Positions 1-7,118 of a stretch of DNA of 14,290 bases are shown here, in pieces. The stretch comes from an uncultured Eubacteriales bacterium. GTDB taxonomy: Bacteria; Bacillota; Clostridia; Lachnospirales; Bianqueaceae. The position numbers and the translations under genes are program-made. Position 1 is the first letter of the stretch; each line of letters begins with the position of its first letter. The DNA is taken from assembly GCA_902782895.1 (NCBI GenBank), contig CACZPA010000093.1:1-14290 (forward strand). Reading direction: 5' to 3'. The notes under the pieces were generated by a model. The model ran no database searches, had not been told where the DNA came from, and worked only from the letters and a program-made list of their open reading frames with translations.

Positions 1-285
1 ATAGTGGCAGCGCTTCTCATAGCCTTCCTGGTACAGCTTGCGAATAAAGGCTTTACCATTGCCGCGATGTCGCTGGGCGGAGGCGTGCTGATCGCGCATC
101 TTCTTCTGTATGGATTGATCTATCAGGAGCAGCAGCCGCCCAAGTGGCTGGTATGGATGATCGCGATTTTCTTTGTCGGACTTGGAATCTATATGCAGTC
201 AATGGTCACATCGAAGAGAATTACCCATGTCCTGCCGTCCTGGCGTAAAGTGCCGGCATCACAGGACACGTCTTCGGATAAATAA
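1..285 (+). CDS. C-terminal part of an unidentified membrane protein (5' truncated by window edge)
   Basis: The frame is open from the first base and stops with TAA at 283-285, so this is most likely the tail of a larger gene. A GTG at position 4 could act as a start, but no ribosome binding site can be seen for it. The visible 94 residues contain two or three hydrophobic stretches, one rich in glycine and leucine and a second around IAIFFVGLGIYMQSMV, followed by a short polar tail ending SSDK. This suggests a polytopic membrane protein with a cytoplasmic or exposed C-terminus. I do not recognise the family. The sortase gene starts 27 bases downstream on the same strand, so the two are probably co-transcribed. 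No sorting motif of the NPQTN kind is present in the tail, so it is not an obvious sortase substrate. Confidence 0.6.
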   Translation: MVAALLIAFLVQLANKGFTIAAMSLGGGVLIAHLLLYGLIYQEQQPPKWLVWMIAIFFVGLGIYMQSMVTSKRITHVLPSWRKVPASQDTSSDK

Positions 286-312
286 CAAGAGAGCGGGGAC
301 GGAAAGGACTCT

Positions 313-1161
313 ATGAGCGAGAAGATAAAAAAGAAGAAAGACAAGAAAAGCATTATTCTGCTGATTCTGATCCTGATTTTTGCCGGTGTATTCGTTTATT
401 CGGGCATCCGGCTCGGGAAGATCCTGTACAATTACGCGCATAACGCGAAGGTGCAGAAGGAAGTCAAGGATCTTTTCTATAATGAGGATGTGGAAATAAC
501 GGAGGAGCCGGAGGAGAGCTCTCGGATCATCACGGATGAGAATCTGCCGGTCAACAATACCGGAACAGCGGCCGGGAGCCGCAAGCCCAAACTGCCGCAT
601 TATGATTTTACCAAGCTGAGGGAGCTGAATCCGGACGTACAGGGCTGGCTGCTTGTGCCGGTGGCGGAGATCAATCATCCGGTCGTGCAGTCCTACGATA
701 ATGACGTATATCTGCATATGAATATCTACGGCGATATTGAATATGCCGGTACGATGTTCTTTGACTGGCGGAGCGAGTGGGGAGAGAGTCGCAACTGTGT
801 AATCTATGGCCACAGTATGGCGGACGGTTCCATGATGGGCAAGCTCCGCAGACTGCTCGATCAGGATAATGCCGACGAGAATCCGGTTTTCTGGTATATT
901 ACGCCGGACGCGGTTTACGAGTGTCAGATTTTCTCGACTTACCGGACGACGGTCTATGAGGAATATCTGCGGTTCGACTTCGCGAATGATGAAGATTTCC
1001 TGGATTATGTAGAAGAGATGCGTTCGTTGTCGGAAACCGTTTTCCCGGACGTGGAGATTACGGCGGAGGATAAGATTCTGACGCTTTCAACCTGCAATTA
1101 TTCCGAAAATTACGAGACGGGCCGGCAGGCGCTGTACGCAAAGATCGTGAAAATCGAATAA
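313..1161 (+). CDS. srtB: Class B sortase
   Basis: This is a membrane-anchored cysteine transpeptidase of 282 residues. Sortases cleave a C-terminal sorting signal and attach the protein to cell-wall peptidoglycan on the outer face of the membrane. A lysine-rich N-terminus (residues 3-12) precedes one transmembrane segment at about 13-30, giving the usual N-in, C-out anchor. The sortase domain covers about 95-282. The catalytic triad is visible: His167 in VIYGHSM, Cys261 in TLSTC and Arg271 in ETGRQ. The TLSTC box and the segment NPDVQGWLLVPVAEINHPVVQ-like around 106-126 are typical of class B rather than class A. Class B enzymes often anchor haem-uptake or pilus proteins, but no substrate with an NPxTN or NPxTG tail lies in this window. 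A purine-rich AAAGGA lies just upstream of the ATG. The gene probably shares a transcript with the membrane protein before it. Confidence 0.93.
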   Translation: MSEKIKKKKDKKSIILLILILIFAGVFVYSGIRLGKILYNYAHNAKVQKEVKDLFYNEDVEITEEPEESSRIITDENLPVNNTGTAAGSRKPKLPHYDFTKLRELNPDVQGWLLVPVAEINHPVVQSYDNDVYLHMNIYGDIEYAGTMFFDWRSEWGESRNCVIYGHSMADGSMMGKLRRLLDQDNADENPVFWYITPDAVYECQIFSTYRTTVYEEYLRFDFANDEDFLDYVEEMRSLSETVFPDVEITAEDKILTLSTCNYSENYETGRQALYAKIVKIE

Positions 1162-1203
1162 CCGCCTCCGGGTCCTTTTACAGGCCGTTTTCGGGAAGGC
1201 AAC

Positions 1204-1234
1204 AAAAAACGAGCAGCTTCAGGCCGCTCGTTTT
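1204..1234 (-). terminator. Intrinsic terminator between convergent srtB and mscL, probably bidirectional
   Basis: ACGAGC (1209-1214) pairs with GCTCGT (1226-1231) around an 11-base loop. On the minus strand the stem is followed by a run of six T (1204-1209 read in reverse), a good terminator for mscL. On the plus strand the stem is followed only by TTTTC, so it should end srtB transcripts less efficiently. It sits between the two stop codons. Confidence 0.8.
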
Positions 1235-1253
1235 CAATAGCCGTTTGTAAAGC

Positions 1254-1721
1254 TTACGTAGTTGCTTCTTCTTCCGGAAGCTCGGAAGTGCAGTGCGGGC
1301 AGCGGGTAGCGGTGATGTCGATCTCGCTCTTGCAGAACGGACAGATCTTGGTCGTCGGAGCCGCGGGCTCTTCCTTCTTGGCTGTAGATTCTTTCAGCTT
1401 GTTGACGCCCTTGACCAGGAAGAATACGACCAGCGCCAGGATAACGAAATTAATGATGGCGGTGATGAAGCTTCCGTAAGCAAGAACAGAAGTGCCGGCT
1501 TCCTGAGCCTCAGCGAGCGTTGCGTACTTGTTGCCGTCGAGCGCTACAAACAGGTTCTCAAAGTCGATCTTGCCGGTGAACAGGCTGATGACAGGCATGA
1601 TGATGTTATTGACGAAGGACGTAATAATGCCGTTAAAAGCGCCTCCTACGATAACGCCAACCGCAAGATCCATCATGTTGCCGCGGGTAATGAATGTCTT
1701 GAATTCCTTTCCCATTCCCAT
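1254..1721 (-). CDS. mscL: Large-conductance mechanosensitive channel MscL with C-terminal zinc ribbon
   Basis: MscL is the pentameric membrane pore that opens under extreme membrane tension and releases osmolytes on hypo-osmotic shock. The chosen ATG gives 155 residues and has GGAGG at 1730-1734 with an 8-base spacer; an in-frame ATG at 1748 lies upstream of that ribosome binding site and is unlikely. The N-terminal amphipathic segment and first transmembrane helix (about residues 4-45: KEFKTFITRGNMMDLAVGV) and the second helix (about 82-104, ending in VKGVNKLKE) match the family closely. After the usual MscL end the protein continues with an acidic/proline linker and a CPFC (127-130)...CPHC (141-144) pair, a zinc-ribbon-like module that E. 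coli MscL lacks. The tail would sit in the cytoplasm, where ordinary MscL forms a helical bundle. It has its own promoter and converges on srtB. Confidence 0.95.
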   Translation of the reverse strand: MGMGKEFKTFITRGNMMDLAVGVIVGGAFNGIITSFVNNIIMPVISLFTGKIDFENLFVALDGNKYATLAEAQEAGTSVLAYGSFITAIINFVILALVVFFLVKGVNKLKESTAKKEEPAAPTTKICPFCKSEIDITATRCPHCTSELPEEEATT

Positions 1722-1761
1722 TGAATTGTCCTCCTTTTGGTATTTCACCTAAGTTTTCGTA

Positions 1762-1790
1762 ATTATACCATATTCGTCCTAAAAACGCAA
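1762..1790 (-). promoter_or_regulatory. Sigma-A-type promoter for mscL
   Basis: On the minus strand, TTGCGT (plus positions 1785-1790) and a perfect TATAAT (1762-1767) are 17 bases apart, and the -10 is preceded by TGG, giving an extended -10. The mscL ribosome binding site follows about 28 bases downstream. I see no equally good promoter on the plus strand for the gene at 1810 in the same 60-base gap. Confidence 0.75.
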
Positions 1791-1809
1791 GCACAGAAAG
1801 GGGTACGGA

Positions 1810-2604
1810 ATGCTTTTTACTACCGATCTTCATATTCACAGTGACTATCCGGCACAGGCGGACCGGCTGACTGTTATGCGGGAATGCGCTTCCGCCGCGG
1901 AGGAGAATGGCCTGACAACGATCGGGTTCTCCGAGCATTACTGGAACAGAGCTTTTCCCGGGAGAGGCCGGTATTATGAGGACCGCGGCCCCGAGACGCT
2001 GCGGGAGATCCGGCGTGCTGTCGGGCAATTACAGAAAGAAACGTCTGTCAGGATCCTGACCGGCTGTGAATCCGAATTCGCGATGGACGGGACAATTCCG
2101 TTGACGGAAGAAGATCTGTCGATCCTGGATTATGTCATCGTTCCGCATTCGCACCTGAATTACATCGGGGTGACGGCTTCGATGGACTTTACGGATCATT
2201 GGAAAGAGTGCGCGGAATATATGGTGCAGACTTTTCACGGTGTGATGCGGCATCCGCTGGCGGACAGGATCACCGTGCTGGCGCATCCCTTTGAACCGGT
2301 GGGATACGGAGATCACCAGAACGAGATCCTCCAGTGGATTCCGGACGCGGATTTCCGCGCGTGTGTGCGGGAGGCCAGGGACCATGATATCGCTCTGGAA
2401 ATCAACTCTTTGACGGTAAAAGGATTCTCACCGGAGGAGGTCGTGCGCAGTGAGTGGGTGCGGTTCTTTACGATCGCACGCGAGGAGGGATGCCGCTTCA
2501 CATACGGATCCGATCTCCACGGCACGGCGCAGTTTGCCTATAAAAAGCTTGCGGAAGCCGTCGCGGACGCCACGGGGATCACAGAGGAAAGGATGGCCAG
2601 ATGA
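1810..2604 (+). CDS. PHP-domain metal-dependent phosphoesterase (histidinol-phosphatase-like)
   Basis: This is a 264-residue PHP-fold hydrolase. The family uses a cluster of metal ions, usually zinc, manganese or iron, to hydrolyse phosphate esters; members include histidinol phosphatase HisK and general phosphoesterases. The metal-binding signature is complete: HxH at 8-10 (TTDLHIHSD), His43 (FSEHYW), Glu87 (GCESEF), His113/His115 (VPHSH), His159 (AHPF) and Asp235/His237 (GSDLHG). It has no signal peptide or membrane segment, so it is cytoplasmic. AAAGGGG lies before the ATG. Its stop overlaps the next start in an ATGA at 2601-2604, so it should be translationally coupled to a sugar-acid kinase. 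No other his gene is present, so histidinol phosphate is not favoured as substrate; a phosphorylated sugar acid made by the neighbouring kinase is a reasonable guess but unproven. Confidence 0.88.
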   Translation: MLFTTDLHIHSDYPAQADRLTVMRECASAAEENGLTTIGFSEHYWNRAFPGRGRYYEDRGPETLREIRRAVGQLQKETSVRILTGCESEFAMDGTIPLTEEDLSILDYVIVPHSHLNYIGVTASMDFTDHWKECAEYMVQTFHGVMRHPLADRITVLAHPFEPVGYGDHQNEILQWIPDADFRACVREARDHDIALEINSLTVKGFSPEEVVRSEWVRFFTIAREEGCRFTYGSDLHGTAQFAYKKLAEAVADATGITEERMAR

Positions 2605-3779
2605 TACTGATTATCGCGGATGATTTTACCGGAGCACTGGATACGAGCTGCTGCTTTGCCAAATGCGGTTTTCGCACATGGCTGCTGCCGGCTGATTCCG
2701 GCACGATCGCGCTCGATCTGAATCCGGAGGTTCTGGTTTTTGCCTCCGGAACGCGGCATATGCTTCCGGGAGAGGCTTATGCCGTGACAGCGCGGATTAT
2801 CGATCGATGGAAAGATTACGCGGACTGTATCTTCCTGAAAACGGATTCCGTCTGGCGCGACAATATCTCTGCGACAGCAGCTGCCGCGGTACGCGTAACC
2901 GGCAAAACCCTTCACGCGATGCCTGCTTACCCGCAGATCCACAGGACCTTGCAGGATGGCGTGATCTATATCGGGGATCAGCTCCTGGAGCGGTCTGTTT
3001 TCGCGAAGGATCCGCGGTCGCCGATGACGGTGTCAAACGGGACGGATCTGCTGCGGATGGACTATCCGCTGCAAGTGCGCAAAGTCCCGGAAAACGGGGA
3101 AGCGATCTCTGTTGACCGGGACGGGGAGCTTCCGGAGGTGTATCTGTATGATTGTACATCGGAAGAATCTATGGAGAAAACCGTACGGGAGAGGATCCGG
3201 GAAGGCTGCAGCCTGATCAGCGGCTGCGCGGGTCTGGGGACAATTTACGCACAGCTGAGAGCCGAAGCGAAAGGCTGGAAAGGGGACTCGCGGTATACAG
3301 AAAAGACTGCGGCACAGGGAGGATTTCTGATCTTCAGCGGCAGCGCGAATCCGATCACTTTTGCGCAGCTTGCGGAACGAGGGGATATCCCGCTGTTCCG
3401 GCTGGAGACCGCTGAAGAGGCACTTCCCGTTCTGAAGACCGGTGGTACCGCGATCGTTGCGGCGGCCGAGCGGGAAGAGGATATCCGGCGGGACGCGCCG
3501 GATTCTTATCATCAGGAACTGATGAACCGGATGCAGACGGCCGCTGCAGACCTGATCCGGAACTCCGGCTGCAGGGATCTCGCGGTTTTCGGCGGCGATA
3601 CGCTGGAGGGGATTCTTACATCACTCGATTGGGGACGGATCCACGTGACAGGGCAGTTAGAGGACGGTGTATCGATCTGTCTGGCGGATACATCCTGCGG
3701 CAGGATCCGGATCTTTGCAAAATCCGGCGGACTTGGCAGCCGTCAGGTGATCCGTAAAATGGAGGAATACAGAAGATGA
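2601..3779 (+). CDS. Four-carbon acid sugar kinase family protein (DUF1537/OtnK-DtnK type)
   Basis: This is a 392-residue cytoplasmic protein of the family whose characterised members phosphorylate four-carbon acid sugars such as threonate or erythronate with ATP. The N-terminal domain opens with the family hallmark IADDFTGALDT (residues 5-15), followed by LKTDSVWRDN (79-88) at the place of the usual KxDSTLRGN motif. The C-terminal nucleotide-binding domain shows IFSGSANPIT (244-253), VFGGDTLEGIL (329-339; GGET in most relatives) and FAKSGGLGS (372-380). The variant residues in the KTDS and GGDT motifs suggest a divergent substrate. Usual partners (PdxA-like dehydrogenase, class II aldolase, isomerase) are absent. 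Instead it lies between a PHP phosphoesterase and an FGE/sialidase fusion, with ATGA overlaps on both sides. The family is clear; the substrate is not. Confidence 0.88.
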   Translation: MILIIADDFTGALDTSCCFAKCGFRTWLLPADSGTIALDLNPEVLVFASGTRHMLPGEAYAVTARIIDRWKDYADCIFLKTDSVWRDNISATAAAAVRVTGKTLHAMPAYPQIHRTLQDGVIYIGDQLLERSVFAKDPRSPMTVSNGTDLLRMDYPLQVRKVPENGEAISVDRDGELPEVYLYDCTSEESMEKTVRERIREGCSLISGCAGLGTIYAQLRAEAKGWKGDSRYTEKTAAQGGFLIFSGSANPITFAQLAERGDIPLFRLETAEEALPVLKTGGTAIVAAAEREEDIRRDAPDSYHQELMNRMQTAAADLIRNSGCRDLAVFGGDTLEGILTSLDWGRIHVTGQLEDGVSICLADTSCGRIRIFAKSGGLGSRQVIRKMEEYRR

Positions 3780-6049
3780 GTAAGGATTACAGGAATCAGG
3801 CGGGTGTACGGATGGCGTATGTGGAAGCGGCGACCTTTAAGATGGGCGGCGGGGATCCTGTCAAATGCCCGGACGGACTGCCGGTCCATAACGTTACGAT
3901 CACAAAGCCCTACTGGATTGCGGAAGAGCCGGTACGCTGCGAAGATTTCGCGGAATTCTGGCGAGAGACACATACCGGAGCAGAAGCTGAGAACCCGGAC
4001 GTGACGGACTATCGGGGCTATGCGCTCGGTGTCAGCTGGCAGGAAGCCGCGGCCTACTGTGAGTGGCTGTCCGCCAAAGAGGGCTTGACGTACCGTTTGC
4101 CGACGGAGGCAGAGTGGGAGTATGCCGCGCGGCACAGTGGCGAACTGTCCCTTGATCGGATGTGTGACGCGCATATCCGGGAATGGTGCTATGACTGGTA
4201 TGCGCCGTATACGCATCAGGAAGTGACAGATCCGGCAGGGCCTGTTTCCGGCGACTGGAAATGCGTCCGCGGCGGATATCTGGACAACCCGGCAAGATAC
4301 AATGAAGAGCCCTTGGAGCTCTGGATGCGCTGCGCGCTGCCGCCGTCCTATCGGCATTATCGGGAAGATACAGAGAATCCCTTTGGCCGTCATCCGATCG
4401 GCTTCCGGATTGTACAGGGCGAAGCCGTGAAGCCGCGGGGAGAGCAGACTCCGTCCCTGATCACGGTCGCGGTCCGGCAGAAACAGGAAGCTTTTATCAA
4501 CGCGGCTCCGGATCCGGCAAGGCCATATTACCGCAAACGGCAGCTTTTCACGATTCCGCCGGATAATACAGCGGTTCCGGAGTCCGTTGCTGCAGGATTT
4601 CCCGCGGGATTCCGCCATCATCACCACTCACCGGGCTTTACGGTTTGCCCGAACGGCGATCTGCTGCTGTCGGTCTATTCTACATTCCATGAATATGACG
4701 CGGAAGCGGGTCTTGTGGCGGTCCGTATGCGCAAGGGCAGGGACGGCTGGGATCTGCCGGATCTTTTCCTGAATCCGGTCGGTGTGAACGATCACGCGCC
4801 GCTGCTCTATACGGATACGGACGGGACGGTTTATCAGTTCTGGGGATGGCAGCAGCTGCCGGATTCCTTCCCGTTCCAGTATAAGAAATCCGTCGACAAC
4901 GGCGTAACCTGGAGCGATACACATTTCCCGTTATTCAAGAATAAAGCGGGGTATATTGTGCGTCAGCCGGTTAACACCTGTGTACACGCGCAGGACGGTA
5001 CGTTCTATCTGGTCTGTGACAGTTCTCTGGGGGCCTCTTCTGTATTGTGGCGCTCCAAAGACGGACTTCAGACCTGGGAGAATCCTGCCGGACGGACCGC
5101 GGGACGGCATACCACGGCGGTCGAGCTCAAGGACGGTTCGATCCTCTGCCTTGGCGGGAAGAACTCGGATATCGACGGATATATGCCGCAGGCGATAACA
5201 CGGGACGGAGGGGACAGTTATACGGTGACAAAATCACCGTTTACCGCGCTGAATTCCGGACAGAGGCCATGTGTGCTGCGTCTTGAGTCCGGACGTCTCG
5301 TCATGTGCGGCGATTATCAGGACAAGCTGGGCCGCAGACCCGCCGGGAGCACGGATCGGGACTGCTATGCGGCCTGGTCCGATGATGAGGGACAAACCTG
5401 GCATTTCAAAAAGCTGTGGGGGACACAGCCGCGCAAGGATAATCCGACGCTTTTTGACGGTTCGGATACGATTGGATACTGCGTGCTGCGGCAGAGCCCT
5501 GACGGCATGATTCATCTGGTCGCGACCAATGTCCAGCCTCTGCTGCACTTTGAATTCAACGAAGCATGGCTGCTCGCACCGGAGACGGAAGAGCCTGCGG
5601 ACGAGGAGCTGATGATAAGTCGGGCTGCCGGATTCCCGGACGGCGTGCAGGAATTCAAAGAATTCTATGAGGATGGGTCGCTGCGGCTCGTCTATCACGG
5701 GGGTATCGCGGACGACGGACGTTTCCTGCTCGAGGGCGAGGAGACCGAATACGATGCAGCCGGCCGTATCAGGGCGGTTTCCCACTATCATCTCGGCAAG
5801 CGTCAGGGCGAGAGCAAGGTCTGGAATCCGGATGGACATCTCCGGATGACAATCGTTTCGGAAGCCGAGCCGGAAAGCCATGTGCTGACGACGTACTATC
5901 CGGGGACGGATCAGATCCATACGGTTTGTCCTTTCCGGGGCAGGACCGCCGAAGGCGAGACGCTGGAATACGCTCCGGACGGAAAACTCATCCGCAAGAA
6001 CATTTTCCACGAGGGACGGATCGTGATCGACCGCTACCCGTTGGAGTAA
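3776..6049 (+). CDS. FGE-sulfatase domain / sialidase-like propeller / MORN-like repeat fusion protein
   Basis: A 757-residue protein with three recognisable parts and no signal peptide or membrane segment. Residues about 10-215 resemble the FGE-sulfatase (SUMF1) fold: GVSWQEAAAYCEWLS (85-99), YRLPTEAEWEYAAR (106-119), VRGGYLD (164-170), GRHPIGFRIV (204-213). The cysteine pair used by true formylglycine-generating enzymes near the end of this domain is not evident, so it is probably a binding or other non-FGE variant. Residues about 250-600 look like a sialidase/BNR propeller with four Asp-box-like motifs: SVDNGVTW (372-379), SKDGLQTW (427-434), TRDGGDSY (475-482), SDDEGQTW (535-542). Residues about 620-757 contain repeats of the form G-E-x-x-E-Y-x-x-x-G-x-I, like MORN/YwqK-family repeats. 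The start overlaps the kinase stop (ATGA, 3776-3779). The role is unknown; glycan or sugar-acid recognition or cleavage in the cytoplasm is the natural guess. Confidence 0.85.
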   Translation: MSKDYRNQAGVRMAYVEAATFKMGGGDPVKCPDGLPVHNVTITKPYWIAEEPVRCEDFAEFWRETHTGAEAENPDVTDYRGYALGVSWQEAAAYCEWLSAKEGLTYRLPTEAEWEYAARHSGELSLDRMCDAHIREWCYDWYAPYTHQEVTDPAGPVSGDWKCVRGGYLDNPARYNEEPLELWMRCALPPSYRHYREDTENPFGRHPIGFRIVQGEAVKPRGEQTPSLITVAVRQKQEAFINAAPDPARPYYRKRQLFTIPPDNTAVPESVAAGFPAGFRHHHHSPGFTVCPNGDLLLSVYSTFHEYDAEAGLVAVRMRKGRDGWDLPDLFLNPVGVNDHAPLLYTDTDGTVYQFWGWQQLPDSFPFQYKKSVDNGVTWSDTHFPLFKNKAGYIVRQPVNTCVHAQDGTFYLVCDSSLGASSVLWRSKDGLQTWENPAGRTAGRHTTAVELKDGSILCLGGKNSDIDGYMPQAITRDGGDSYTVTKSPFTALNSGQRPCVLRLESGRLVMCGDYQDKLGRRPAGSTDRDCYAAWSDDEGQTWHFKKLWGTQPRKDNPTLFDGSDTIGYCVLRQSPDGMIHLVATNVQPLLHFEFNEAWLLAPETEEPADEELMISRAAGFPDGVQEFKEFYEDGSLRLVYHGGIADDGRFLLEGEETEYDAAGRIRAVSHYHLGKRQGESKVWNPDGHLRMTIVSEAEPESHVLTTYYPGTDQIHTVCPFRGRTAEGETLEYAPDGKLIRKNIFHEGRIVIDRYPLE

Positions 6050-6083
6050 TGAACAGCAGCATTTTTAAGAAAGGCAATAAACT

Positions 6084-6119
6084 GTAACACCTGTAACATC
6101 GGTAACACCAGTAACAAGG
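6084..6119 (+). repeat. Four tandem copies of a 9-base repeat (GTAACANNN) before the DegV gene
   Basis: GTAACA starts at 6084, 6093, 6102 and 6111, exactly nine bases apart, with variable last three bases (CCT, TCG, CCA, AGG). The last copy runs into the AAGGAG ribosome binding site of the DegV gene. It could be a set of protein-binding sites or a replication-slippage product; the sequence does not decide. Confidence 0.85.
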
Positions 6120-6128
6120 AGAAACACC

Positions 6129-7028
6129 ATGAGAAACTTTATTTTATCCTGTGAATCAACAATTGATCTGCCATATTCCTACGTAGTGGAGCACGATCTG
6201 CCGGTTTTGTTTTATTCGTATATCGTGGATGAGAAGGTCTATCCCGACGATATGGGCAAGGATCCGCATTCCCTGGAGCATTTCTACGGATTGCTGGACG
6301 CGGGCAAGCTGCCGTCCACATCCCAGCTGAATATCGGAGAGTATACGGATTTCTTTGAAGAACAGCTGAAGAAGGGACAGGACGTTCTGCATATCGCGTT
6401 CGGTTCCGGCATGACGCAGTCCGTGAACAACGCCTTCCTGGCGGCGGAGATCCTGCGCGAGCAGTATCCGGACAGAAGACTGGAGGTATTCGATTCGACC
6501 TGCAGTTCATCCGGATACGGGCTGCTTGTGGACGGCGCGAGAGAGCTCGCGGATCAGGGCAAGAGCATAGATGATGTACTTGCCTATCTTGCGGCGAATT
6601 GCCGTCATGTCCATCACCAGTTCTTTTCAACGGATCTGAAGTATTTCAAACGCAGCGGCCGGGTGTCCGGCGCGGCTGCGACAATCGGCACGATCCTGAA
6701 TATCTGTCCGATCATGCATCTGGATTATGACGGCAGGATCATCGCCTATGGAAAGGTCCGCGGCAAAAAGAACGCGCTTCGCGAGACGGTTGAGACGATG
6801 GCAAAGCACGCGGCGGACGGGACGGATTATTCCGGCAAATGCTGGATCTGCCATTCCAATTGCAGGGCTGACGCGGAAGAACTCAAAAAAGAAATACAGG
6901 CCAGTTTTCCGCATATCAACGGGGAGATTCTCATCAACAATATCGGTACGATCATCGCCGCGCACAGCGGACCGGGGACGGTTGCCGCGTTCTTCTTCGG
7001 CGATGAACGGGAGAAAACAGTACAGTAA
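6129..7028 (+). CDS. DegV family fatty-acid-binding protein
   Basis: A 299-residue cytoplasmic protein of the DegV/FakB family. Members bind a fatty acid in a tunnel between two domains, and FakB-type members present it to the kinase FakA for phosphorylation and entry into phospholipid synthesis. The N-terminal domain has the STSQLN motif (63-68) and FGSGMTQS (91-98), where family members contact the lipid carboxylate; the second domain has the conserved LKYFKRSGRVSGAAA (170-184). Length and motif order are normal for the family. AAGGAG lies 7 bases before the ATG. No fakA-like gene is in this window, and clostridia usually carry several DegV paralogues, so the lipid specificity and the FakB role cannot be assigned. 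It lies 79 bases after the fusion gene, with tandem repeats in the gap, and leads into msrA. Confidence 0.92.
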   Translation: MRNFILSCESTIDLPYSYVVEHDLPVLFYSYIVDEKVYPDDMGKDPHSLEHFYGLLDAGKLPSTSQLNIGEYTDFFEEQLKKGQDVLHIAFGSGMTQSVNNAFLAAEILREQYPDRRLEVFDSTCSSSGYGLLVDGARELADQGKSIDDVLAYLAANCRHVHHQFFSTDLKYFKRSGRVSGAAATIGTILNICPIMHLDYDGRIIAYGKVRGKKNALRETVETMAKHAADGTDYSGKCWICHSNCRADAEELKKEIQASFPHINGEILINNIGTIIAAHSGPGTVAAFFFGDEREKTVQ

Positions 7029-7094
7029 AGCGGCCTGGGCAGCAGTACAGATATAAACGACTGTACTGACAAAGCTGCTGTTCAGACAGAACAG
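7018..7094. promoter_or_regulatory. Hairpin-rich spacer with CAGTACAG repeats between the DegV gene and msrA
   Basis: CAGTACAG occurs at 7018-7025 (overlapping the end of the DegV gene) and at 7043-7050. The second copy forms a perfect 8-base inverted repeat with CTGTACTG at 7061-7068, with 10 bases between the arms. CAGCAG (7040-7045) can pair instead with CTGCTG (7075-7080), and CTGTTC (7078-7083) can pair with GAACAG (7089-7094). No T-run follows any of these stems, so it is not a standard terminator. It may be an operator or a folded msrA leader; no regulator can be named. Confidence 0.5.
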
Positions 7095-7118
7095 TGGTCC
7101 ATACAGAAAGGAAAACTC

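Noticed and set aside
1293..1724. Plus-strand open frame opposite mscL
   Set aside because: mscL is strongly supported by sequence, ribosome binding site and promoter; the opposite frame is a shadow.
4616..4627. Run of four histidines (residues 281-284 of the fusion protein) as an engineered tag
   Set aside because: It is internal, only four residues long, and lies in natural sequence; a metal or ligand site is possible but unsupported.
6049..6087. Twelve-codon leader (MNSSIFKKGNKL) starting in a TAATG overlap with the fusion gene stop
   Set aside because: It is too short to support, has no ribosome binding site of its own apart from coupling, and no attenuation structure follows.
6084..6119. 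CRISPR-like array
   Set aside because: The repeat unit is 9 bases with 3 variable bases, far below CRISPR repeat and spacer sizes, and no cas gene is present.
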